Shown here piece by piece: positions 1-6,944 of a DNA stretch of 7,374 nt. A model generated the notes under the pieces. It saw only the letters and a program-made list of their open reading frames with translations, searched no databases and had not been told where the DNA came from. This DNA comes from SYFY01 sp031385325. GTDB lineage: Bacteria > Pseudomonadota > Gammaproteobacteria > Pseudomonadales > Azotimanducaceae. How positions within the stretch are numbered: the first letter of the stretch is position 1; each line of letters begins with the position of its first letter. Where the stretch lies: assembly GCA_031385325.1 (NCBI GenBank), contig JANNBJ010000094.1, positions 1 through 7,374 of the forward strand, read 5' to 3'. Made by a program: the position numbers and the translations under genes.

Positions 1-351
1 TCCTCCCTGCTGCGCATCAACCAGGCCCGTCAGGAACAACGGGAAGAACATGGTGCCACGGCGCGTCGGATCGGTGATCTGACCCTCGATCAGGATGCTC
101 TACTCGCGTCATGGAAGGGCTTGCGAGTGGATCTGTCGGGCACTGAATTCCGCATGCTCGCCAAGCTGGTACGTAATCCCGGCAGTGCCGTCAGCTACGA
201 AACACTGATGAATGCCACCATGCAGAGTCTGGTTACAAACAACACCATCAATACCCATATGCGCAACATCCGCAAAAAGATCGAACGTCTCGATCCAACC
301 TTTGCACACATCAAGAGTGAATATGGTTTTGGCTATCGCTGGGTCGGGTAG
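1..351 (+). CDS. pdsR: Response regulator, OmpR/PhoB-type DNA-binding domain (PdsR-like), 5' end outside window
   Basis: The frame is open from the first base and ends at TAG 349-351, leaving the last 116 codons of a response regulator. The phosphoacceptor receiver domain lies off the left edge. What remains is a linker and a full winged-helix domain: strand motif GDLTLDQDALLASWKG, then VDLSGTEFRML (helix 1), the recognition-helix region NNTINTHMRNIRKKIE, and the C-terminal hairpin ending EYGFGYRWVG, which is the hallmark of the OmpR/PhoB family. The NNTI-(N/T)-H-(M/I)-x-x-IR-(K/R)-K pattern and the immediately following kinase gene match what I recall of the response regulator of proteobacterial dedicated sortase systems (TIGR03787, pdsR). 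It should bind promoter DNA when phosphorylated by the neighbouring kinase. The wHTH assignment is near certain. The pdsR label is inference from resemblance; a generic OmpR-family regulator is the alternative. Confidence 0.9.
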   Translation, partial: SSLLRINQARQEQREEHGATARRIGDLTLDQDALLASWKGLRVDLSGTEFRMLAKLVRNPGSAVSYETLMNATMQSLVTNNTINTHMRNIRKKIERLDPTFAHIKSEYGFGYRWVG

Positions 352-363
352 CCGGTCCCCTCC

Positions 364-2538
364 ATGAAATTGTTCAGCAGATTCCGCGGCCCGCGCATCG
401 GCACCAAACTCGCGCTGCTCGGGTCCTTCCTTATGGTGGTACCTTTTTTCAGCTATCGGCAGGTCGTTGAGATGGAGCGATTGCTGCTTGAAGGGCAACG
501 AAATACGCAGCTCCTCAAGGCCAAGGGAATTGCCACTCTGTTCAACGGTCGCGACAGCCTGTTCAACGACTTGCCGGTCAATACGTCCGACTACGAGCCA
601 CTGTTCGTGCAACCCCTGGCGGAGCCGGTGCGGCTGGATGGGCTCGGTGACGACTGGGGGATGGTGCTGGAGGACTCGATGCTCGGCTTCGGTTCTCCAG
701 CCGGCGATCAGGACGCGGACCTGCGTTTGATTCTTGGCGAGCGCAACGGTCAGCTCTACGGATTCGTTCGCGTGCTGGATGCCAATCGAGTGTATCGCGA
801 CGAAAAGCGTCTGCGTCTCGATCAATCTGACCAACTGCGGATCAGCTACATCCGGACCGATGGAGAAGATGGTCGCCTGGCGCTGGTTGGCTCACCAGCG
901 GGTCCGTTGACAACTTATGTCATGGACAGTGAGTGGCAGTTCGCTGCTGAAGGCCCTCCGGAACTGCAGGTACAGGCCGCCATGACAGTTACCACCAGCG
1001 GGCTCGACTTCGAATTCAGACTGCCGCTTGAGCTGCTGGGATCGAAGCGCCACTTCGATATCTCATTCGTCGATATCGATGATGAAGATTCAAGGGCCAT
1101 CACCCATGTCACGCACACACTGCCATCGGCGGACAAGGAAGGATTTGATCTGGTGGTACTGCAGTCACCCGAAGTACGCCGCATCGTCGATGGTCTTGGT
1201 TATGCCGGTGCCCGGATTGTCGTACTGGATGAACGAGGTCGTGTTCGCGCGGAAACCGGAGCGATTCCGGAGCCTGCGCCCACCCCTGAAGCAGACGGCA
1301 TGTTTGGCTGGACACGATCGATGTTCGAGCGTGTTCGCCCGCTGCTGCATCGAATCACGACCGGTGAACCCTATGATCCGGATGCCATGAGCATTTCCGA
1401 ATCACGCAAGACATCCAACGAAGTCATTGCTGCCGCGCTGCGAGGCGAGCCCATTGCACGTCGACGCAAGGTGGGTTCCGATCAGATGGTGATCATGGCA
1501 GCCCATCCGATTTCATCAGCGGATGGCAAAGTGGTCGGCTCGGTCGTGGTCGAGGAAAATATCGATGCCATCAATACATTCCAGCGATCAAGCCTGGAAC
1601 AGGTGGTGCTGGTATCGGTGGTCAGCCTGCTGAGCGTGGTGCTGTCCCTGATTGCTTATGCTGCTCGCCTGGCGTGGCGTATTCGCAACCTGCGACGGGA
1701 GGCGAGCAAGGCCATCGACGTCTACGGCCGACTGCGCACACCGTCGTTGCGCGCCGAGATGGAATCGGGTGACGAGATCGGTGATCTGGCGCGCAGCGTG
1801 TCTGGCATGTTGTCAAAGCTGCACCAGCACAATACTTTTCTTGAAAACATGCCACGCACTCTGCGGCACGAGATCAACAACCCGCTGAACACACTGAGCA
1901 CATCGCTCGACAATCTGGCCTCTGAATTACCGGGTGTGCAGGAGAGCAAATATCTCGAGAGCGCCAGACGCGGCGTACTGCGCATCGGCTCAATCGTCCA
2001 GAACCTCGCCGATGCCGCCAACCTGGACGATGCGCTGCAGGCAGAGGAGATGGAGGTGATCGATGTTGGGGAGCTGGTTCACAACTACGTCAACAACTGC
2101 AGCGTCTCACACAAAGGTTGCAGCTTTGTCTACAAGGGCCCGGATCGTCCTGTACTTGCAGAAGTTGCCGACTATCGTATTGAACAGATGCTCGACAAGA
2201 TCATCGACAATGCCATCGACTTCCATCGCTCCAACAGTCCGATCAAGGTGCAACTCGATACCTTCCGCGATTATCTGCAGATCACTGTTGCCAATCGTGG
2301 GCCGACGCTGCCAGCCAAGGCGGAGCGAACCTTGTTTGATTCGATGGTCAGTCATCGCAGCCAGGACAACAGACTGCACTTCGGCCTGGGCCTCTACGTG
2401 GTTCGCGTCATCGTCGAACACCATCGTGGATTCGTTCGCGCCATGAACCTCGTCGATGGTTCCGGTGTGGCCATCATGGTGCAGTTACCACTGGCGATCG
2501 TCGAAGCGCCTGCGCAGGAAGCACTTCGCGCCGTCTAG
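364..2538 (+). CDS. pdsS: Membrane sensor histidine kinase with CBM9-like periplasmic domain (PdsS-like)
   Basis: This 724-residue kinase starts at the first ATG in frame, 12 bases after the regulator's stop. No clear Shine-Dalgarno is visible, so translation is probably coupled. Order of parts: a short basic N-terminus; membrane span 1 (about 13-31); a periplasmic region with a CBM9/DOMON-like beta module (about 80-265, beginning PVRLDGLGDDWG); a second extracytoplasmic segment up to about 410; membrane span 2 (about 413-435); a HAMP-like linker; and an H-box with phosphoacceptor His502 in LRHEINNPLN. The ATPase domain follows, with the N-box around Asn616 (DNAIDF), a G1 box altered to NRGPTLP (644-650), FDSMVSHR, and the G2 box GLGL at 674-677. 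The opening GTKLALLGSFLMVVPFFSYR and the end pattern FDSMVSHR...HFGLGLYVVRVIVEHH agree with my memory of the histidine kinase of proteobacterial dedicated sortase systems (TIGR03785, about 700 residues). It should autophosphorylate and pass phosphate to the upstream regulator. Histidine kinase is certain; the pdsS identity is probable. The ligand is unknown, and the CBM9-like fold only hints at a glycan. Confidence 0.92.
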   Translation: MKLFSRFRGPRIGTKLALLGSFLMVVPFFSYRQVVEMERLLLEGQRNTQLLKAKGIATLFNGRDSLFNDLPVNTSDYEPLFVQPLAEPVRLDGLGDDWGMVLEDSMLGFGSPAGDQDADLRLILGERNGQLYGFVRVLDANRVYRDEKRLRLDQSDQLRISYIRTDGEDGRLALVGSPAGPLTTYVMDSEWQFAAEGPPELQVQAAMTVTTSGLDFEFRLPLELLGSKRHFDISFVDIDDEDSRAITHVTHTLPSADKEGFDLVVLQSPEVRRIVDGLGYAGARIVVLDERGRVRAETGAIPEPAPTPEADGMFGWTRSMFERVRPLLHRITTGEPYDPDAMSISESRKTSNEVIAAALRGEPIARRRKVGSDQMVIMAAHPISSADGKVVGSVVVEENIDAINTFQRSSLEQVVLVSVVSLLSVVLSLIAYAARLAWRIRNLRREASKAIDVYGRLRTPSLRAEMESGDEIGDLARSVSGMLSKLHQHNTFLENMPRTLRHEINNPLNTLSTSLDNLASELPGVQESKYLESARRGVLRIGSIVQNLADAANLDDALQAEEMEVIDVGELVHNYVNNCSVSHKGCSFVYKGPDRPVLAEVADYRIEQMLDKIIDNAIDFHRSNSPIKVQLDTFRDYLQITVANRGPTLPAKAERTLFDSMVSHRSQDNRLHFGLGLYVVRVIVEHHRGFVRAMNLVDGSGVAIMVQLPLAIVEAPAQEALRAV

Positions 2539-2566
2539 TCAGCGAGTACCCGCTGTTCCCGCTGAC
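2538..2566. terminator. Possible bidirectional terminator between convergent genes
   Basis: The perfect 7-base inverted repeat GTCAGCG / CGCTGAC (2538-2544 and 2560-2566) encloses a 15-base loop. It begins on the last base of the histidine kinase stop codon, in the 46-base junction where the + strand kinase and the minus-strand hydrolase end facing each other. The position suits a shared terminator. There is no T-run on either side and the loop is long, so an intrinsic terminator is only a weak call. Confidence 0.3.
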
Positions 2567-2584
2567 GGTCGTGTGCGTTCGCCT

Positions 2585-3487
2585 TCAGGCAGGACGATAG
2601 GCTCCGTCCAGTGCGGGGGTACCATCCGTTTTCACCACCCCCCGAGAAACCATGTATTCCAGCGCCGCGAATACGCTGCGGCCAGCGGCGGGATACATGA
2701 ACTCCGGAGTATCCGTGTACATGCGCGGCACCATGTCAACGATTTGTGTGACGCCTTGTTGCAGACAGGTCACGATCTGCGCTTCCCGTTCGCGGCGGTG
2801 GTCGATGAACGCCTGCACGTGGGCTTTCGGCTGATCAATGCACGGACCATGCGTGGGCCAGTACACGGCATCATCGCGTTTGAGCAGCAATTCCAGGCTC
2901 TGCATGTACGACGACATATCGCCGTCGGGTGGGGAGATGACGCTGGTTGACCAACCCATGACATGATCACCGGTGAACAACGCCTTGCCTTCACGCAACT
3001 GAAAGCAGATGTGATTTGAGGTGTGACCGGGTGTATAGACACACTCCACACTCCAGTCGCCGCCTTGAATCACTTGCCCGTGTGTGACCCGGACATCCGG
3101 ATCGAAGTCCATGTCACCGCCCTCTTCGACGACCACACCCGCCGCAATCTTGCCAGCCCCGTGCGGCCCGTAGCCGTAGGTCCTGGCATCGGTATGTTCA
3201 CGCAGCAGTGCACAGCCCGGTGAATGGTCCATGTGGGTATGCGTCACCAGGACATGAGAAATCTTCTCGCCTGCTGTGGCCGCCAGCACATTACGGATGT
3301 GCTGCGCATCAGCAGGACCTGGATCGATGACAGCCACATTGCCGGTGCCAAGAATGTAGGTGCCGGTTCCATGGAACGTGAACGGGCTCGGATTCCTGGC
3401 GATGACTCGACGTATGCCTGGAGCTACGGTATCGACCCGACCATATTCAAAACTGAGTTCCCGCCGATACGGAATCCTGACTGCCAT
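2585..3487 (-). CDS. Metallo-beta-lactamase-fold hydrolase, LACTB2-like
   Basis: This is a 300-residue metallo-beta-lactamase superfamily hydrolase. The zinc motifs are complete: THTHMDH (His83, His85, Asp87, His88), PGHT (His155), GDH (Asp174) and PTHGP (His213). The C-terminal region (about 220-300) is helical and fits the winged-helix tail of LACTB2-type hydrolases. No signal peptide is seen, so it is probably cytosolic. LACTB2 relatives include endoribonucleases and thioester or lactone hydrolases, and the substrate here cannot be read from sequence. The ATG at 3487 gives the N-terminus MAVRIPYRRELSFEYGRVD, which looks like the usual start of this family. A TTG 39 bases upstream would add 13 unconvincing residues. 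No strong Shine-Dalgarno precedes either start. The gene lies 61 bases downstream of the FHA gene on the same strand, so it may be the last gene of that operon or may simply be adjacent. It meets the histidine kinase gene tail to tail. Confidence 0.9.
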   Translation of the reverse strand: MAVRIPYRRELSFEYGRVDTVAPGIRRVIARNPSPFTFHGTGTYILGTGNVAVIDPGPADAQHIRNVLAATAGEKISHVLVTHTHMDHSPGCALLREHTDARTYGYGPHGAGKIAAGVVVEEGGDMDFDPDVRVTHGQVIQGGDWSVECVYTPGHTSNHICFQLREGKALFTGDHVMGWSTSVISPPDGDMSSYMQSLELLLKRDDAVYWPTHGPCIDQPKAHVQAFIDHRREREAQIVTCLQQGVTQIVDMVPRMYTDTPEFMYPAAGRSVFAALEYMVSRGVVKTDGTPALDGAYRPA

Positions 3488-3548
3488 GTTTGATACGCCT
3501 GATTGACCGATCTGGAAGGGCGGCAAGAATAGCCGTCTGCACGCGAAT

Positions 3549-4685
3549 TTAGAATAACGCGAGCACGGCTGCAGTGAGAATGACGACAGTCAACACCACA
3601 AGGGTCAGCCGCTTCCAATTGACCATAGGCTCCGGTAATCGAGGCTTGGCCTGCTGGAAACGAAATTGCAGCTCGCCTATTTCGAGCGTATCGCCATCAC
3701 CAAGATCACCAATACGCAGCGCCTGCCCATTCAGAACCAATCCGGCGTCAGACTGCAGCGCAGTGATGACCGTATGTTCAGGGCGTGCCACCACCTCAGC
3801 ATGAATTTCTGCGAGATTTGCATGCTCGATGCGTATCTCGCATTGGCTGCCACGGCCCAGGCGGCTTCGACCCAGCGGAATCGGCCAGGTTCGACCAACG
3901 ACGTGCTCCGTTAATCCCACCAGTCGTGCCTGTCCTGGTTGCAGCTGTGGCATGGCCGGAACCCGTCGACGGACACTGGATTCGATCGGCACAACCGCTT
4001 CGCTGATCCGATCCTGTGAAAGTTCATGCTCAGGCTCAAGTTGTACGCCGATGGGCGAAAGATCCGAATCTGCAAACGCCCGCACCAGGGTCAGGTGCTC
4101 ACCTACCCCATGCAGACGAAAGCCAACTTCATCAAACTGGATGAAATCGCCGTGCATCAAACGGCAACCACCGATCAAGGGTTTGCCGTTCACCCGGGTG
4201 CCGTTCGCTGAGCCAAGATCCTGCAACCAGAGTGCATGGCTAACCTGCAATAGTCGCGCATGGCGCCGCGAAACATGTTCACTCTCCACCTGAAGACCGC
4301 TGTCGGGGTGGCGTCCCACCACCAGGTCAGGCCCCAGTTCGGTGGTGCGACCAGACTGCTCGTCGACCAGTCGCCAGGCGCGAATGGATGAGGTGAGCTC
4401 ACGCTCCACGCCAATGACCAGCGACGCAGAACCAACACCGAGCAGATCACCAACAACTAGCCCCACGGCATGATCAAGCTCTTGACCGTTTACAGTGAAG
4501 TTGCTGTTGCCAAGCGGCATGACCTGCGGACCACGTTCGTTCAATTCGAGACGGAGGTGGAAATCGAGGACGTCTTCGCCAGCGATCACGACATCGTTAT
4601 CAATGTGACGGCCAAGCGTCAGGCTGCCCACCACAGGCACCGAATCGCCGTCATGTTGCAATGTGTAGGTAAGATCAGCGTTCAT
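3549..4685 (-). CDS. Tail-anchored protein with three FHA domains
   Basis: This 378-residue protein has three forkhead-associated folds and a C-terminal membrane anchor. FHA1 (about 8-93) keeps Gly25-Arg26 and His43, but the Ser of the SxxH motif is Leu40. FHA2 (about 112-192) is canonical: Gly124-Arg125, Ser139 with His142 (SRRH), Asn161-Gly162 and Asn166-Gly167. FHA3 (about 262-345) has Gly277-Arg278 and His295, but Ala292 and Ala314 replace the usual Ser and Asn. Residues 359-377 are hydrophobic (RLTLVVLTVVILTAAVLAL) and end the protein, so the FHA domains should face the cytoplasm. FHA domains bind phosphothreonine, and the natural source is the kinase encoded just upstream. The ATG at 4685 is chosen because it overlaps the kinase stop (ATGAACGCTGA). 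A GTG 27 bases further upstream would only deepen the overlap. The overlap implies translational coupling and a fixed ratio of the two proteins. The partner protein or proteins are unknown. FHA2 and the tail anchor are clear; FHA1 and FHA3 rest on weaker motifs. Confidence 0.9.
   Translation of the reverse strand: MNADLTYTLQHDGDSVPVVGSLTLGRHIDNDVVIAGEDVLDFHLRLELNERGPQVMPLGNSNFTVNGQELDHAVGLVVGDLLGVGSASLVIGVERELTSSIRAWRLVDEQSGRTTELGPDLVVGRHPDSGLQVESEHVSRRHARLLQVSHALWLQDLGSANGTRVNGKPLIGGCRLMHGDFIQFDEVGFRLHGVGEHLTLVRAFADSDLSPIGVQLEPEHELSQDRISEAVVPIESSVRRRVPAMPQLQPGQARLVGLTEHVVGRTWPIPLGRSRLGRGSQCEIRIEHANLAEIHAEVVARPEHTVITALQSDAGLVLNGQALRIGDLGDGDTLEIGELQFRFQQAKPRLPEPMVNWKRLTLVVLTVVILTAAVLALF
4675..4685 (-). 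promoter_or_regulatory. Stop/start overlap coupling kinase and FHA translation
   Basis: The minus strand reads ATGAACGCTGA here: the FHA gene's ATG (4685-4683) lies in the last codons of the kinase gene and the kinase TGA is at 4677-4675. Only a weak GAGAG lies about 10 to 14 bases before the ATG. The overlap, with no strong ribosome binding site, points to translational coupling by terminating ribosomes. It also decides the FHA start. Confidence 0.6.
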
Positions 4686-6939
4686 TGAGCAGCGCTCTCG
4701 ACCACTCTTCACGCAATGTCTGCCATTCGATCACGCCCGGTACGATGGCCAGCGCGAGATCAAGGTACTCTTGAGCTTCACGATGTAAATTGGCCGCCTT
4801 GGCTTCCTTGGCGACCTGTGCAAGTCGTTGCGCCACTTGTTTGAGTAATCGTTCCGCCTCCTTGTTGGCCGGGTCCAGGCGCTGGACCTCTCGCAGGCTC
4901 AGAGTTGCATTCCCGCCGTCCGGTTCAGTCAGGAAGCCTTCAGCAATATAACTCCGAGCCTCCTCCAGCAGTCGATTGAGATTTCCAATCCGCGTTTGTT
5001 CAGTGATCAGCTGCTTCCTGAATTCTTCAATGGCCGCGGGCGCAAGATTGACGGAACTTGCCTGTGAAATGATCTCTGCCACGGTTGCGAATTGTCCTCT
5101 TCGAATCTGCGCGGCAACGATCGCACGCAGCTGTGCCACAACTTCATTCAAACCTTGTTTGGCGACGGTATTGACCGGGTCGATCGACAATACCTGATGA
5201 TACAAGGCCGCTGCATTGTCGCCGGTAGGCATCACCAGTGCACCTGATTCCCGGTGTGCGCGGGCTTGTTCCAGAAACTCGGCTATCGTTGCGAGCGTCG
5301 AGTTGGCCTGCTGAATCGATTGACGAATGGTAGCAATGGCCGGCAAAGCCGGATTTGCAGTGCTCGCCCGGTCCAGATGACCAATCGCTGCCTGCATATC
5401 ACCTGCCTGCACACGATCTGCTGCCAGCCGAGCATAGTGATCGGCGATGGCATCCAGCTCGGCGCGTGCTTCCACGTGGCCGGGGGCCAGCCGCAGGACC
5501 TCATTAAACGCCTGGATGGCAGCTGTGGCCGATGGTGCATCGGATAAACCATGGCTGCGCAGCAATGCCTGCGTACTCGCAAGCAGGGCTTCGGCATTGC
5601 GCCTGTCGTCCAGTTGAACCAGGAGCGCTTCAAATTCGCGATCATCGGGAAAAGCCAGCCTCGCTTCCGCCAAGCGTGCTTCGGCCGTGCCAAAGTTGCT
5701 TTCCGCCAGGGCGGCCTGAATCGTCAGTTTCCACTCATCGGCCAGACTGCCGATATCTGCCTGTGCCGCTTCATGCACTGGATCAATGGCCAACACCCGC
5801 TCGTATGCGGCCACGAGAGTACGTAACCCCTGACTGGGATCCTGGCGTAAGGAACGAGCCTCGTTCCATGCTTCTGCAAGTCCCGGACGTTCCGTGATGC
5901 CAACGTCCGCCATCAAGCGCTGCAAACGCTCGGGATGCGTCGCGATCCAGTACCCCGTCATGCTAAGCGCGACGATGCCCGCGGCTGTGGCCAGAGAGAG
6001 CGACACCAATCGACGACGTTGCCTGCGACGACCGCGCTCGGCCTGACGACGCGGGTCTTTCAAAGTCACCAGTATGCTGCCAGTGACCGCCCGGATTTCC
6101 TGTGAGGTGACCGCTTCAGTACGAATGGTCGCGTTAGGCACAGCACCATCACCACGAACTGCTTCGAGTGCATCGGCCATCTGGCTGCCGGTCTGGAATC
6201 GATTCTCAGGCTTTTTGGCGAGCATGGTGTCAATCACGCTCTGAAACGCGGCCAGGTGAGGTGGCAAGCGAGGAATCGGTTCCTGTAGATGTTTGGTGGC
6301 GATGACGGATGTATCTTCGCCCTTGAAGGGAACATCGCCGGTCAATATCTCGTAGAACACAACGCCAAGACTGTAGAGATCCGAACGTCCATCAAGAGGC
6401 AGCCCGGCCACCTGTTCCGGACTCATGTATTGCGGACTTCCGAATACCGTGCCATAGGCGGACTGAGAATTGCCCCGAGTGAGTAATCGCGCCAGACCAA
6501 AATCGGTCAGCACCGGGGTGTCATCTTCGCGAAACAGGATGTTCTCGGGTTTGACGTCGCGGTGTATGACACCCTGCCCATGCGCATAGTCCAGAGCGCG
6601 ACAAAGATCTCTGATGACAGCGATAGCCGTCGACATATGAATGCCGAGTGCCAGTCGCTGGTGCAGATCCCCACCGTCGAGATACTCAAGAACCAGTGCC
6701 AGATCCTGTCCCTGGTTGATCACCTCGAGAATGTGCACGATCGACGGATGGTTCAGTCGTGAATTGATCCGCCCTTCGCTGGCAAACAGCTCGCGGAAAT
6801 CATGGTGCCTGGCGAGCTCCGGCACCACACACTTGATTGCGACACGTCGACCCGTCCGCCTCTGTACGCCTAGCCAGACCTCGGCCATGCCGCCGCGACC
6901 GATCCGATGTTCAACCTGATATCCAGGAAGCTCGAGCAT
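4675..6939 (-). CDS. Transmembrane Hanks-type Ser/Thr protein kinase with extracytoplasmic TPR-like repeats
   Basis: This 754-residue kinase resembles PknB-type enzymes and has every catalytic motif: glycine loop GRGGMAEVW (14-22), Lys36 in VAIK, helix-C Glu55, catalytic loop HRDVKPEN with Asp128 and Asn133, DFG Asp146, activation segment GSPQYMSPEQ (167-176), Asp187 and Arg247. It should phosphorylate Ser/Thr in the cytoplasm. A basic stretch (297-310, rich in Arg) precedes a single membrane span (about 311-331), placing residues from about 335 onward outside the cytoplasm. That half consists of four roughly 100-residue helical repeats (listed separately). The ATG at 6939 is chosen because it gives MLELPGYQVEHRIGRGGM, a normal kinase N-terminus, 5 bases after the stop of the MORN gene. 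The open frame continues upstream to a GTG at 7101, but that stretch overlaps the MORN gene and looks like noncoding shadow. Its stop overlaps the FHA gene start by 11 bases. The kinase call is certain; the signal and the substrates are unknown. Unlike many PknB proteins it has no PASTA domains. Confidence 0.96.
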   Translation of the reverse strand: MLELPGYQVEHRIGRGGMAEVWLGVQRRTGRRVAIKCVVPELARHHDFRELFASEGRINSRLNHPSIVHILEVINQGQDLALVLEYLDGGDLHQRLALGIHMSTAIAVIRDLCRALDYAHGQGVIHRDVKPENILFREDDTPVLTDFGLARLLTRGNSQSAYGTVFGSPQYMSPEQVAGLPLDGRSDLYSLGVVFYEILTGDVPFKGEDTSVIATKHLQEPIPRLPPHLAAFQSVIDTMLAKKPENRFQTGSQMADALEAVRGDGAVPNATIRTEAVTSQEIRAVTGSILVTLKDPRRQAERGRRRQRRRLVSLSLATAAGIVALSMTGYWIATHPERLQRLMADVGITERPGLAEAWNEARSLRQDPSQGLRTLVAAYERVLAIDPVHEAAQADIGSLADEWKLTIQAALAESNFGTAEARLAEARLAFPDDREFEALLVQLDDRRNAEALLASTQALLRSHGLSDAPSATAAIQAFNEVLRLAPGHVEARAELDAIADHYARLAADRVQAGDMQAAIGHLDRASTANPALPAIATIRQSIQQANSTLATIAEFLEQARAHRESGALVMPTGDNAAALYHQVLSIDPVNTVAKQGLNEVVAQLRAIVAAQIRRGQFATVAEIISQASSVNLAPAAIEEFRKQLITEQTRIGNLNRLLEEARSYIAEGFLTEPDGGNATLSLREVQRLDPANKEAERLLKQVAQRLAQVAKEAKAANLHREAQEYLDLALAIVPGVIEWQTLREEWSRALLNER
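4678..5880 (-). repeat. Four tandem ~100-residue TPR-like protein repeats in the kinase
   Basis: Residues 354-754 of the kinase contain four copies of one module, which is visible at protein level but not as a DNA repeat. Each copy has an anchor of the type VLxIDP: VLAIDP ending at Pro387, VLRLAP at Pro486, VLSIDP at Pro588, VQRLDP at Pro690. The spacing is 99, 102 and 102 residues. A second, exact register follows each anchor proline by 44 residues: Pro431, Pro530, Leu632 and Pro734, each ending an amphipathic helix that follows an (A)xxxLxxA pattern. Copies 3 and 4 are closest, sharing EAR or QAR 28 residues before the anchor. The helix pairs are TPR-like, and the whole is likely an extracytoplasmic binding or oligomerisation platform. 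The divergence between copies suggests old duplication. Confidence 0.75.
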
Positions 6940-6944
6940 CTGCG

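Noticed and set aside
352..363. Promoter or ribosome binding site between the regulator and the histidine kinase
   Set aside because: The gap is only 12 bases and holds no Shine-Dalgarno-like purine run; coupling to the upstream gene is the simpler reading.
109..834. Long minus-strand open frame (241 codons) opposite the response regulator and histidine kinase
   Set aside because: It lies antisense to two clearly conserved genes, has no recognisable domain, and reads like a shadow frame of GC-rich coding sequence.
2456..2950. Plus-strand open frame (164 codons) running from the end of the histidine kinase into the hydrolase
   Set aside because: It is antisense to the zinc hydrolase, which has complete catalytic motifs, and it also overlaps the kinase 3' end in another frame.
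3488..3526. 13-residue extension of the hydrolase from a TTG at 3526
   Set aside because: It has no ribosome binding site and unconvincing residues; the ATG at 3487 gives the expected family N-terminus.
3519..3537. Small hairpin (CGGC, 7-base loop, GCCG, plus wobble pairs) between the FHA and hydrolase genes
   Set aside because: The stem has only four solid pairs and no T-run on the minus strand, so it is too weak to call a terminator or operator. No convincing promoter elements were seen in this 61-base gap either.
3829..4293. Plus-strand open frame (154 codons) opposite the FHA gene
   Set aside because: It is rich in Arg, Ser, Pro and Cys in the way shadow translations are, and is antisense to a convincing FHA protein.
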